NCBI GenBank assembly: GCA_949051815.1 | Contig: CARQVR010000001.1 | Span: forward strand, 111,540 to 175,539 | DNA length: 64,000 bases | DNA from: an uncultured Lachnospiraceae bacterium | Lineage (GTDB): Bacteria; Bacillota; Clostridia; Lachnospirales; Lachnospiraceae | Reading direction: 5' to 3' | Shown here: in pieces, positions 8,628 through 16,822 of the stretch | Position numbering within the stretch: the first letter of the stretch is position 1 | How the letters are laid out: each line of letters begins with the position of its first letter | Program-made: the position numbers and the translations under genes | Notes under the pieces: generated by a model | Database searches by the model: none | Told to the model about the DNA's origin: nothing | What the model saw: only the letters and a program-made list of their open reading frames with translations

Positions 8628-9749
8628 TCAACTATCCGCAGTTTCATCAAATACAAAAGGGAAGTCTTCCAGTTTAATCGTCGACAATTCCGCACTTCCC
8701 GGATTAGCTATATTTATCACCCGTCTCGCGTGATTCATAACCAAATCATCATAAAGATTTCTTACTAATCTGCCGTTCGCGAAATTCTCGTCCCTGGTTG
8801 ATATCTGTTGTTCAAAATACAAATGAACCTTTTCTTTTGCCTCTTCGTCCAAAATGTAGTCATTATTCATACACATAGAGGCCAGGATCTTTTCCAGTTC
8901 ATCCGGACTGTAGTCATCAAATTCTATAAATGTATTAAATCGAGACCTCAAGCCCGGATTAGATTCAAAAAACTTGTTCATAGGCTCTGTATATCCCGCA
9001 ACAATCACAACCAGATCTTCTCTGTAATCTTCCAAAGCCTTGGTCAATTCTGTTAAGCATTCTCTGCCGTAAGAATCGGCATGATCATTTTCCGTAATAC
9101 TATAAGCTTCATCTATAAACAGAACACCGCCTTTGGCTTGCTCAATAACCTTTTTTACCTTGAGTGCCGTTTGTCCCTGATATCCGGCAATTAAATCTGT
9201 TCTCGAAACCTCAACAAAATGCCCCTTTGAAAGCAATCCAATACGCTTATAAATTCTGCCCACGATGCGAGCCACCGTTGTTTTTCCTGTTCCCGGATTT
9301 CCGGTAAATGCAAGATGTAATGTATTTTTTGCTGAATGAAGATTTTTCTCACGACGCATTTTTTGAATTTTCTGATATACAATCAAATCCTGGACTTTAT
9401 TCTTTACTTTTTCCAAACCTACAAGCGCATTCAGTTCATCTATTAAATCATGGAGTGTTCGTGTATCCTCCTCTGTCTCTTCTATCGACTTACAAATCCC
9501 TTGTATGGTCGAATAACCATAAAACTCGATTAAACCGGAATTAACTACCTGTGCAACCCTTTTAACCTCAATCTCGTGTTCAGGATCATCAACTGCCTCT
9601 GAAATTTTTCTAAGAAGTGCAATTGTAGCCAATTTACTGTTATCCTCTACAATCATAGCCGCCAACTTGGTTATTTCCCCACAAGCATCCATGACCGCAT
9701 CTAATTTAGACGCATTATTCATTAGAGCATGTCCATACTTATCCATCAT
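8628..9749 (-). CDS. CbxX/CfqX-type AAA+ ATPase
   Basis: 373 residues. A helical N-terminal region (1-105) of unknown role precedes one AAA+ module beginning at ALVGLEKVKNKV. Walker A is GNPGTGKT (150-157), Walker B VLFIDEA (209-215), and RSRF supplies the arginine-finger region. The DSYGRECLTEL and NGRLVRNLYDDLV segments are typical of the CbxX/CfqX family, which includes the Rubisco activase CbbX, SpoVK and the EccA ATPase of type VII secretion. These act as ring-shaped remodelling motors on protein partners. It is translationally coupled to the coiled-coil gene upstream (ATGA overlap). Last of four genes in an AT-rich island; likely partners are the three upstream products. Confidence 0.9.
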   Translation of the reverse strand: MMDKYGHALMNNASKLDAVMDACGEITKLAAMIVEDNSKLATIALLRKISEAVDDPEHEIEVKRVAQVVNSGLIEFYGYSTIQGICKSIEETEEDTRTLHDLIDELNALVGLEKVKNKVQDLIVYQKIQKMRREKNLHSAKNTLHLAFTGNPGTGKTTVARIVGRIYKRIGLLSKGHFVEVSRTDLIAGYQGQTALKVKKVIEQAKGGVLFIDEAYSITENDHADSYGRECLTELTKALEDYREDLVVIVAGYTEPMNKFFESNPGLRSRFNTFIEFDDYSPDELEKILASMCMNNDYILDEEAKEKVHLYFEQQISTRDENFANGRLVRNLYDDLVMNHARRVINIANPGSAELSTIKLEDFPFVFDETADS

Positions 9750-10951
9750 ATCCCCTTCATAAGAAGTAAAATCAACTCAATAATTGCAAGTCCTGCCGAG
9801 CCTCCGGCAATCCAATACGCATATTTAACTTTCTTTGTTAAAGACCCAATAGCTGCATTGATTGTCTGTGCCGTGTCTGCAATATTCTTATCCACTTCTT
9901 CCTTATTTTTCTGAATAGCAGCAGCAAGACTCTCATCTTTTCTTTCACTCTCAATAAGCTGAGATGTATGTTCCTTAACATCTTTCCATATGTTATCCAC
10001 ATCTTCCAAATGAGAAATGCTGCCCAATTTATCCCTATATTCCTTTAGGCCATTAATGTCACTTTCATTTGAATCAATGCTCTCACGCATTTTCATATCA
10101 GCCTGAATCAACTCGTTCAATTTATCTGTGTGCGACTTACCTTCCTGTTCTACTCGGTTAATACGAATTTGATGGTCTTCGGTCCGTTTCCAAGTCTCAT
10201 CAATTTCCATTAAATGATTAAGTGCTGATACTTCCACTCTAAAAGTTTCTAACTCCGTAATTAAGTTTCTGCTGTCAACCGCATATTTTTCTGCCTCAGC
10301 TAAATTTTTAAACAGCGTATCAATAAACTCTTTATGTTCCGCACCTGTTACAGCAAGCGTAATCAATTCCTTTTGATGTATCTGGATATCCTCATTCATT
10401 TTCTCAATATTTGTCTTGCAAACGTCCAAGTCTTCACATATTATATCAATATCCGTTAAGTGCTTATAGTCCTCAAGTTTTTCCTTGAAGACTTTTAATG
10501 CAGTAACAATTTTTGAGATATTCGCCACACTTTTTTCTATTTCAGTCTGATGTGCATCCAGTTTTCTTTGTTGATTTTCAAGCTTTTCATTGTGCTGTTT
10601 TAGTATTCCTTGCTGTACTCTAACATCATTACTGGTTTTTTCTATAGCCTTAACGTTGGTAACAATACTTGTAATATAATCCTTATCAAGGGCATCAAGA
10701 GCATTGTAAACTTCTCTGAACTCTTTAATCACTTTATTATTTATTGTATTAACTTCAATAAAATGTTTTTGGATTATTTCAAGTCTTTCATTCAACTCGG
10801 ATCCGGTTACTTTATGCTTCCCCAGGCCAAAAAAACCGCCATTTTCTTTAACCTTTTTTATTTTAAGTTCATCCTCTGTCTGCTCAGAGAACTCCTTTAA
10901 TCGATTTTTTGCCTGTTCAAAGCTGTGCTTTTCAATTGCTATCTCATCCAT
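9746..10951 (-). CDS. Coiled-coil protein with C-terminal membrane anchor
   Basis: 401 residues, nearly all predicted helix rich in Glu, Lys, Gln and Asn, with one hydrophobic segment at the very end (about 377-397), so tail-anchored with the coiled coil in the cytoplasm. Three degenerate repeats are visible: YKHLTDIDIICEDL (about 162), LNHLMEIDETWKRTEDH (about 245) and ISHLEDVDNIWKDVKEH (about 313), consensus HLx(E/D)(I/V)DxxW. A small Gly-rich patch GGFFGLGKHK lies near residue 40. ATG 10951 is preferred over the GTG at 10960 because of the spacing to AGGGG. No known family recognised. It is coupled to the AAA+ ATPase gene, whose motor may act on it. Confidence 0.8.
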   Translation of the reverse strand: MDEIAIEKHSFEQAKNRLKEFSEQTEDELKIKKVKENGGFFGLGKHKVTGSELNERLEIIQKHFIEVNTINNKVIKEFREVYNALDALDKDYITSIVTNVKAIEKTSNDVRVQQGILKQHNEKLENQQRKLDAHQTEIEKSVANISKIVTALKVFKEKLEDYKHLTDIDIICEDLDVCKTNIEKMNEDIQIHQKELITLAVTGAEHKEFIDTLFKNLAEAEKYAVDSRNLITELETFRVEVSALNHLMEIDETWKRTEDHQIRINRVEQEGKSHTDKLNELIQADMKMRESIDSNESDINGLKEYRDKLGSISHLEDVDNIWKDVKEHTSQLIESERKDESLAAAIQKNKEEVDKNIADTAQTINAAIGSLTKKVKYAYWIAGGSAGLAIIELILLLMKGI

Positions 10952-10962
10952 ACTCTGCACCC

Positions 10963-11376
10963 CTACTTTAGTAAATCATCCAACTCATCTGAAATCGAAT
11001 CTGCCTCTTTCATAACCGAAACAGCTTCACTGTCGATAACCGTTTCCTTATTTTTGTCTTTTTCGTTCCTATCTTTTTCACCCGAAAAACCTTCTGCAAA
11101 ATCTTCCATAATGTTACTGTATGCGTCTTTCATTATTTCACCAGCTTCCGTGTGTCTTTCATAAACAGCCTGTACATTTTCACTCTTAGCCTGATACATT
11201 TCCTCCACAACGTCTGAGCTTCGCGAAATCTCTTCCTCTCCAAGTCTGTGGTCAAAATCCATCTTTTCATTTACCGGCCCAGATGCAGTATTCCTAAATT
11301 TTTCTCTCCTGCACCACCAATAAACACCACTTGCGGCTAATCCAACCGCGAAAGCATAAATGAACAGTTTTTTCAT
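10963..11376 (-). CDS. Small single-pass membrane protein sharing a C-terminal tail with its upstream neighbour
   Basis: 137 residues: one N-terminal membrane segment (about 3-20, with YWWCRR at its edge), then an acidic soluble domain. Residues around 75-95 read RHTEAGEIMKDAYSNIMEDF, closely matching RHQEAASIMKDAYGNIMEDF near the end of the 566-residue protein upstream, and both proteins end in ELDDLLK or DLDDLLNGLK. The shared tail suggests that both bind the same partner, possibly the AAA+ ATPase or the coiled-coil protein. Start ATG 11376 follows GGAGGAGA at good spacing. Fifteen bases separate it from the upstream gene; eleven from the next. Family unknown. Confidence 0.75.
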   Translation of the reverse strand: MKKLFIYAFAVGLAASGVYWWCRREKFRNTASGPVNEKMDFDHRLGEEEISRSSDVVEEMYQAKSENVQAVYERHTEAGEIMKDAYSNIMEDFAEGFSGEKDRNEKDKNKETVIDSEAVSVMKEADSISDELDDLLK

Positions 11377-11390
11377 TATCATTCTCCTCC

Positions 11391-13091
11391 TTACTTCAAC
11401 CCGTTAAGCAAATCATCTAAATCATTATTTACCTTATCGATTTCCTTGTTGGTTATTACATCTTCTTCATCTATTACTGAAGTATATACACTTTCATAAA
11501 AATCCTCAACAAAATCCTCCATAATGTTTCCATATGCATCCTTCATTATAGAGGCAGCTTCTTGATGTCTTCCCGAAATATTAGTTTGCGCATTTTCCTT
11601 TTCTCTCTCAAGCAGAGATTCACTTACAATTTGAATTTGATGCTGTTTTGCAATAATCTGATTTCCCTTATCTATCACAGCCGCTTGTGCATCTGCTTTT
11701 TGCTTTTTGGCAATGAACTTATCAATAAGGTTGATAATAACAGCACCAACAAGTCCACTTACCAGACTTGCAAGAAACATACCTATTACATTTGCTAAAG
11801 TACCTAACAAAGGTAATTTTATCTGCATTCCCGGTACTGATATCAGAAATTTTTCAAATAATTCCCCAAGGAAAATTGCACCGCCTGCAACTAAACCTGC
11901 TGTGATTATTTTACCAACCTGGGCTACCTTAATGCTGAAAGGCTTGTTCCTGTTTTCCTTATCATTAAGATATCTTACAGCTTCCAGCACCGACGAAACA
12001 CCCTGTTTAATGAGACTAGCCAGTTTCCTGAATGTACTTACGATAGGTCCAAAAATTTCACCCACAATGGTACCAATGGCACCAGATGCCCCTGTTTGTA
12101 AAACATTAGTTATCTTTTCAAAAAACGATTTAATCGCTTTTTTCATTTCTACCAGGAAGTTTTTAAATGATTTAACCCGACTCTTCAAGAATCTCACAAA
12201 ACCATTCATCACTTCCTTAAGTAATGAAAACAATGCCGATATCGCCATTTGCTTCAAAGCGTCTTTGCCAGCTTTCTTTGCAGTTTCTTTAGCTACGCCC
12301 TTTGCAATATCCTTGTTTATAGCCTTTCTTGCTTCTTTATCAGCTTTTTTCATCAGATCATCATCTGCATCAAGCTTATCCTGCAAACGCTTGTTGTTCT
12401 TTTCTTTTGCCTTTTGCTTTTCAACATCAGATATATTAGATTCATCAATCTTTTTGTTGGCACGCTCGTTTCGTTCTATGAGATCTTTTTCTCTTTGTTC
12501 CCTACCGTTAATATGTTCATCAACACTCTTTGCACCTTTGCTCTTATTTAAGGATTCATTCGTAGGCTTAAGATTTTCATCCTTATTAGCAAGGTTTTCT
12601 GTATTTATTCCTGCCTGTTTTCTACGCGCATTTTCATATAACTCTTTTCTGGAAACCACATGATCTAAATTTGCATTATCGTTTTGATTTATGTTTTTAC
12701 CTGTATATTCATCTTTTAAGCTGCCAGATTTCTGCTGTTCCTTCATAGCCTTATTGGCCTCTTTATATTTTGGGTCTTGCATGACTTTTTTACCGATGTC
12801 TTTATAGGTTTCGTCCTGATGCTCTCTATCATACTTCTGATTCAGAGTTTCATTAGTCATATCCAAACCGATTTGATTGCCAAACTGTTTCCAAACTTCA
12901 TCTAGTATTACTTTTCCCAAAGCATCCGGATTTCCGATTTTTTCTTTCTCTTCTCTCAGAAATTCCAAGTTTGACAAATCTTCTTCTAACTGACTTTGAA
13001 GCTTTTCTTCCAATTCATCGAAATCAAACGATTCAGTAAGCTCCTCATTTAAAATATACTCATCATTGAGGATAGCATTTTCCCTTGCCAT
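11391..13091 (-). CDS. HNH-nuclease-like protein with central membrane-active region
   Basis: 566 residues, first gene of the AT-rich island. Acidic N-terminus (1-120); then an HNH-like block (about 127-189) with YTGKNINQND, ANLDHVVSRKEL, LANKDENLKPTN and NKSKGAKS, where Asp-His and the later Asn residues sit as in beta-beta-alpha metal nucleases. A Lys-rich helical region (195-285) leads to several hydrophobic stretches (about 283-300, 335-360, 395-460) that could span or insert into a membrane. The C-terminal tail (506-566) is shared with the next gene product. ATG 13091 has AAAGGA eight bases upstream. Nuclease function is inferred from motif pattern only. The combination of nuclease-like and membrane parts is reminiscent of toxin effectors. 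Confidence 0.7.
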   Translation of the reverse strand: MARENAILNDEYILNEELTESFDFDELEEKLQSQLEEDLSNLEFLREEKEKIGNPDALGKVILDEVWKQFGNQIGLDMTNETLNQKYDREHQDETYKDIGKKVMQDPKYKEANKAMKEQQKSGSLKDEYTGKNINQNDNANLDHVVSRKELYENARRKQAGINTENLANKDENLKPTNESLNKSKGAKSVDEHINGREQREKDLIERNERANKKIDESNISDVEKQKAKEKNNKRLQDKLDADDDLMKKADKEARKAINKDIAKGVAKETAKKAGKDALKQMAISALFSLLKEVMNGFVRFLKSRVKSFKNFLVEMKKAIKSFFEKITNVLQTGASGAIGTIVGEIFGPIVSTFRKLASLIKQGVSSVLEAVRYLNDKENRNKPFSIKVAQVGKIITAGLVAGGAIFLGELFEKFLISVPGMQIKLPLLGTLANVIGMFLASLVSGLVGAVIINLIDKFIAKKQKADAQAAVIDKGNQIIAKQHQIQIVSESLLEREKENAQTNISGRHQEAASIMKDAYGNIMEDFVEDFYESVYTSVIDEEDVITNKEIDKVNNDLDDLLNGLK

Positions 13092-13160
13092 GATTTTCAT
13101 CCTTTCGCGTTATTTCTAAAGACTGATACCCATAGTTTCTAACACCAATTATGCACCTTC

Positions 13161-13452
13161 TCACGTCCTATCCTGTTTTTCATGATGATTTGTTGCTATC
13201 TTAGGCAAATTATTTAAACTTACCACTTCCAGCGTCTGCAACTGCTGTACTGCCAACTGCCGGAGTAATTCCATTCGTTCTTTTTGATTTTTCCCCTGCT
13301 TAATCCACAAATCCCCAATGTTTTCTTATCATATGCAAAGTCCAGCAGATAATCAGACAAATGTGATAATTCAGCCTCTGACACGCTTCCACTTTACACA
13401 TCTTAAACCAACTGCAAATAAACCTCATAGGCTTTTTTATGTTTTTCTGTGG
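13161..13452 (-). pseudogene. Remnant of an unknown gene between permease and island
   Basis: The 359-bp space between the permease stop and the island start is not empty. Minus-strand translation gives EKHKKAYEVYLQLV, stop codons, then VSEAELSHLSDYLLDFAYD, a frameshift, and IKQGKNQKERMELLRQL followed by QTLEVV and a stop at 13161. The segments look like real helical protein in two frames, so this is a decayed coding region, AT-rich like the island. The original family is not recognised. Nothing else is seen in this stretch, apart from weak promoter-like AT runs ahead of the gene starting at 13091. Confidence 0.55.
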
Positions 13453-13459
13453 GAAAGCA

Positions 13460-14704
13460 TTACAGCCATCCCGTCATCCGGCTTTTCCTGACCAATATAG
13501 TCAACACAAGAAACACCCCCGTCCAGCCAAAGACCGCCGCCCACAGCTCTGCCGGAATCCGCCCCAAGGCGCCCGCCTGCATAAACCGCGCCGCCGCACC
13601 GGAAGGTAAAATCTCCCCCAGCGCACGCATTTTTTCAGGAAAAAAGGCGGAAGGATAGAAACATCCGGAAAGATACCCCATGCCGATCCCGCTAAGAAGC
13701 TGTAACAGAATCCCGTTCACGATCCCCTCCGCCGCCTCGAAGAGAAAAAACTGCATGGCGGCAAGCATGACTGCCACCGGAATAAGAACCGGCAGAAACG
13801 AAAGAAACGGCGCTGCTCCCATGCCTTCCCACTCGGGAATCCCCAAAAGCCCCCGCGCCAGCCCGAAGCCAAGGGGCGGGCATAGTATGAAAAGTCCCAT
13901 AGTCACAAGCATAAGATAGGCCGGATACTCCCCGAGAATCTGCCGAAACGCCCCCACGCCACGGGCTTTCAGAAAGCAGGAAAACACGCCGTTTCCGTGC
14001 ACAAAAAGGGCGCTGTTCAAAAGCCCGGAAAGCAGAAGAAAGAGTAAAATCATGCCGCAGAAATAATACAGCTCCAGCGACAGGCCATCCCCATAGCCCA
14101 AAACTTCCACTTCACCGAAGTCCCCTCTGGAAAGCACCAGATTGATCAGGGCCAGATTCAGCTTATCCGTTTCCCGGCCAATTTCCTCCCCTCTGCCCTG
14201 ATCCGCCAGCGTCCGCTGCATGGCGTAGATCGCGCTCTGGGAGCAGGTCACCAGCGTGGAAGCCAGATCTGTTATTTCTCCCATCACCATGGTTCCAAGC
14301 CCCTGCTGCCCCTGCGTGGCCGTGTAGGTAATCAGACGGTCGTTTTCCCCATATACAATGGATTCCAGCAGTCCTTCCGGCACCCGCATAACGGCATACA
14401 GTTCCCCGCGCCAAAAGGCCGCCTCCGCCTCCTGCTCCGACATCGGCACCAGCTCGATCATAAAGCGGGAATCGTCCATCTCCTGCACAGCCGCCATACC
14501 ATATCCCAAATAGGAAGCCGACAGATCTCCCACCATACCGATCCGGTATCTGCTTCCCTTCGCTGCCGCCGCTCCCTGCGAAATCAGCAGGCAGGCCAGC
14601 GCGCCCGCACAGACGCAGACCAGAAGGTCCGCCATTACCTGCCCGGGAAGCAGTCTTATTGCACGTTTCAGTTGTGCCAGAAAATAAGCCGTTGTCTGCC
14701 GCAT
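13460..14704 (-). CDS. ABC-2 type transporter permease
   Basis: 414 residues with one N-terminal helix (about 18-40), a large extracytoplasmic domain (about 45-210) and six C-terminal hydrophobic segments, again the ABC-2 exporter layout. ATG 14704 follows GGGGGAAACAG; the longer frame to 14815 would add an Arg/Lys-rich stretch overlapping the ATPase gene and is rejected. It is similar in plan to the permease at 7393-8511, and the two likely form a heterodimer with the ATPase encoded immediately upstream. Substrate unknown. Its operon continuity with the second permease is broken by the AT-rich island. Confidence 0.85.
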   Translation of the reverse strand: MRQTTAYFLAQLKRAIRLLPGQVMADLLVCVCAGALACLLISQGAAAAKGSRYRIGMVGDLSASYLGYGMAAVQEMDDSRFMIELVPMSEQEAEAAFWRGELYAVMRVPEGLLESIVYGENDRLITYTATQGQQGLGTMVMGEITDLASTLVTCSQSAIYAMQRTLADQGRGEEIGRETDKLNLALINLVLSRGDFGEVEVLGYGDGLSLELYYFCGMILLFLLLSGLLNSALFVHGNGVFSCFLKARGVGAFRQILGEYPAYLMLVTMGLFILCPPLGFGLARGLLGIPEWEGMGAAPFLSFLPVLIPVAVMLAAMQFFLFEAAEGIVNGILLQLLSGIGMGYLSGCFYPSAFFPEKMRALGEILPSGAAARFMQAGALGRIPAELWAAVFGWTGVFLVLTILVRKSRMTGWL

Positions 14705-14805
14705 CTGTTTCCCCCTAATCTCAAATCTGTCCGTGGAACGCCCCTTTTTATTCTTCTGCACAAAGCCCGGCGCTTTCCTGTATCTTATCCACCGGCGGGG
14801 CTTCT

Positions 14806-15498
14806 TTAGATACACTTTTCCGGTGTCTCACGCAGTTTCTCCGCCAGTTTATGAAAATCCCCACCGTATTCCCAGGGCTGCAGCGTTCCATCCCTTAATA
14901 TATAACACATATCGCACAATTCCAAATCCTGCGCGTCATGGGTCACCATCAGCACGATGCCCCCCTCTTCTCTGTAAACTTCCAGATAACTGCGTATGTT
15001 TTCTTTACAGACAGGGTCAAGGGCCGCCGACGGCTCGTCCAACAGCAGAATCCCGGGACGGGAAACCACCGCACAGCCGATGGAAAGACGCTTTTTCATT
15101 CCGCCGGACATACGGCGCACGGGGGTTTTTAAAAACCCGTCGATGCCAAGCAGCTTAAGCGCCCCCTCCGCAAGCTCCCGCTGCAATGTCTTCCTGTCAT
15201 ACCACATGCGCAGATTGTCCCATGCATTCAGCTCTTCCAGAAGTGGATCACCCTGCGGCACATAACCAAGCGCCTTCGGAATCTGTCCGGGGCATCGCAG
15301 CAGATCGTTTCCCCGATAAAAAAAAGAGCCGCCGTCCGCCTTTCGCACGCCCGCCAAAATGGAAAGCAGCGTGGATTTCCCGCTGCCGTTGCTGCCAAGG
15401 ATGGCCGCACAGCTCCCGGCCTCCATGGAAAACGATATATCTGTAAGCACTTTCTTTCGGGCATACGCCTTTCTGATCCCCTTTATCTCCACATCCAT
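14806..15498 (-). CDS. ABC transporter ATP-binding protein
   Basis: 230 residues, a complete nucleotide-binding domain. Walker A GSNGSGKST (35-43), Q-loop in YVPQGDPLL, signature MSGGMKKRLS, Walker B ILLLDEPSAALD and switch His in MVTHDAQD are all intact. It powers the ABC-2 exporter whose permeases are at 13460-14704 and 7393-8511. ATG 15498 is chosen over the ATG two codons earlier because GAGGG is better spaced; either is possible. Substrate cannot be told from sequence. Confidence 0.9.
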   Translation of the reverse strand: MDVEIKGIRKAYARKKVLTDISFSMEAGSCAAILGSNGSGKSTLLSILAGVRKADGGSFFYRGNDLLRCPGQIPKALGYVPQGDPLLEELNAWDNLRMWYDRKTLQRELAEGALKLLGIDGFLKTPVRRMSGGMKKRLSIGCAVVSRPGILLLDEPSAALDPVCKENIRSYLEVYREEGGIVLMVTHDAQDLELCDMCYILRDGTLQPWEYGGDFHKLAEKLRETPEKCI

Positions 15499-15663
15499 GG
15501 ACATCCCTCATTTCTGCGCTCCTGCGCTTTCCTGTCCGCACCCCGTCCTGCCGCGACGCAAACCGTCATCCCGTTTCCGCGCCTCTGCGCTTTCCTGCCT
15601 GCGCCTGACACGCCGCAGGCCTCCGTCCCGTTCACACCACCGGCAGCACCGTCCTGTCCGCCC

Positions 15664-16728
15664 CTACTGCGCCGTAAGCGTCTCTTTCACCGCCTCCGCA
15701 ATACGCTCCATACCCGCTGTCGTGGGATGCACCCCGTCGCTTGTCATTTCGTGCAGATTTTCTATGGTAACGCCGCAGTCGGACAGATCAATCACCGGAA
15801 GACCCCTGCTCCCCGCGATCCGCGCAATCGCCTCCCCGTAATCTGCGGACGTAAGTCCCTCGCTGTTGACAAATTCCACATAGGGCGTGTCCGTACCGTA
15901 ATCCCCCACCGGAAGCAGGGTACAGCAGTAAATCTCCGCCAGCGGATAATTCGCCTGCACCTTGTCAAGCATCAGCGTGTAAGCGTCCGTAAAAGTCGTG
16001 ATCAAACCCTCCTCCACCAGCCCGGTGCCGTCATTGTCTCCCAGCGGAACGGCTTTCAGCATGTCGTTGGTGCCCAGATATATGACAACCCTGTCAGGAC
16101 ATGCCCCTTTCGGGCCGGAAAGGTCATTGGTGCGAAGCTCGTTGCAGCCGCACTGGGGATTTTCCGTTTCCGTGGAATCCCCCGCCACAGTCGCTCCGGA
16201 GCTGGAACCGTTCGCATAGACTGTCAGTTCCAGATCATCCGCCACCCGCTGCCACCAGGTGTCCTCCACCTCCGTCACTTCACCGTTTTCCGGAAAAAAG
16301 GCATAGTAGCCCACGGGATTGCAGCCCTGATAGGTGGAAATACTGTCCCCCAGCACGGAAAACGTGGTGCCTGCAAGCTGTGCCGCCATGTCAATGCCCC
16401 CGTCCGCTGACGTCGTTTCCGCCGCTTCCCCTGAGCCGCCAACCGCCGCACCGCCTCCATTTCCGGCGTTGCCGTCACTTTTTCCCGGTGCGCCGTCGTT
16501 TGTACCCGAACCGCCTGCCGTCTCCGCGGCTCCCTGCGAGCCATCACCGGCCGCCGCTTCTTCGCCGCTCTGTCCGTCCTTAGCTCCGCTCTGCGCGCCG
16601 TTTCCCTGCGCATCCGCCGCTTCCACACCGTTGTTTTCATGTGCGTTCCCGCCTGCCGCGCCGCCGCAGCCCCACAGAACCGCTGCCGCCGCCATCGCGC
16701 AGGCCGCCGTTACAAACGCTCTCCTCAT
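15664..16728 (-). CDS. SGNH/GDSL-family lipoprotein
   Basis: 354 residues. The signal peptide ends in VLWGC, a lipobox with Cys21 as the lipidated residue. Residues 22-112 are a low-complexity Gly/Ala/Asn/Glu linker that would hold the catalytic domain away from the membrane. The hydrolase domain has GDSIS (127-131, nucleophile Ser129), GTND (oxyanion Asn), and DGVHP near the end (Asp331, His334). Family members are extracytoplasmic esterases, often acting on acylated glycans. The gene lies between the ABC exporter operon and a radical SAM gene. Confidence 0.85.
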   Translation of the reverse strand: MRRAFVTAACAMAAAAVLWGCGGAAGGNAHENNGVEAADAQGNGAQSGAKDGQSGEEAAAGDGSQGAAETAGGSGTNDGAPGKSDGNAGNGGGAAVGGSGEAAETTSADGGIDMAAQLAGTTFSVLGDSISTYQGCNPVGYYAFFPENGEVTEVEDTWWQRVADDLELTVYANGSSSGATVAGDSTETENPQCGCNELRTNDLSGPKGACPDRVVIYLGTNDMLKAVPLGDNDGTGLVEEGLITTFTDAYTLMLDKVQANYPLAEIYCCTLLPVGDYGTDTPYVEFVNSEGLTSADYGEAIARIAGSRGLPVIDLSDCGVTIENLHEMTSDGVHPTTAGMERIAEAVKETLTAQ

Positions 16729-16822
16729 TCGTCTGCCGTCCCCATCTTTCCCTTTGTTTCTACCGCTTACTGTTCACCGGAAACACATGCCGTCCGCATC
16801 CCGTCTCCGCTGTTTTTATCTC

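Noticed and set aside
8512..8631. N-terminal extension of the ABC permease to a TTG start
   Set aside because: It overlaps the AAA+ gene and is basic and non-membrane; a strong binding site precedes ATG 8511.
8628..13091. Type VII secretion locus, because of the EccA-like ATPase
   Set aside because: No WXG100 proteins, EccC/EssC ATPase or other secretion components are present in the window.
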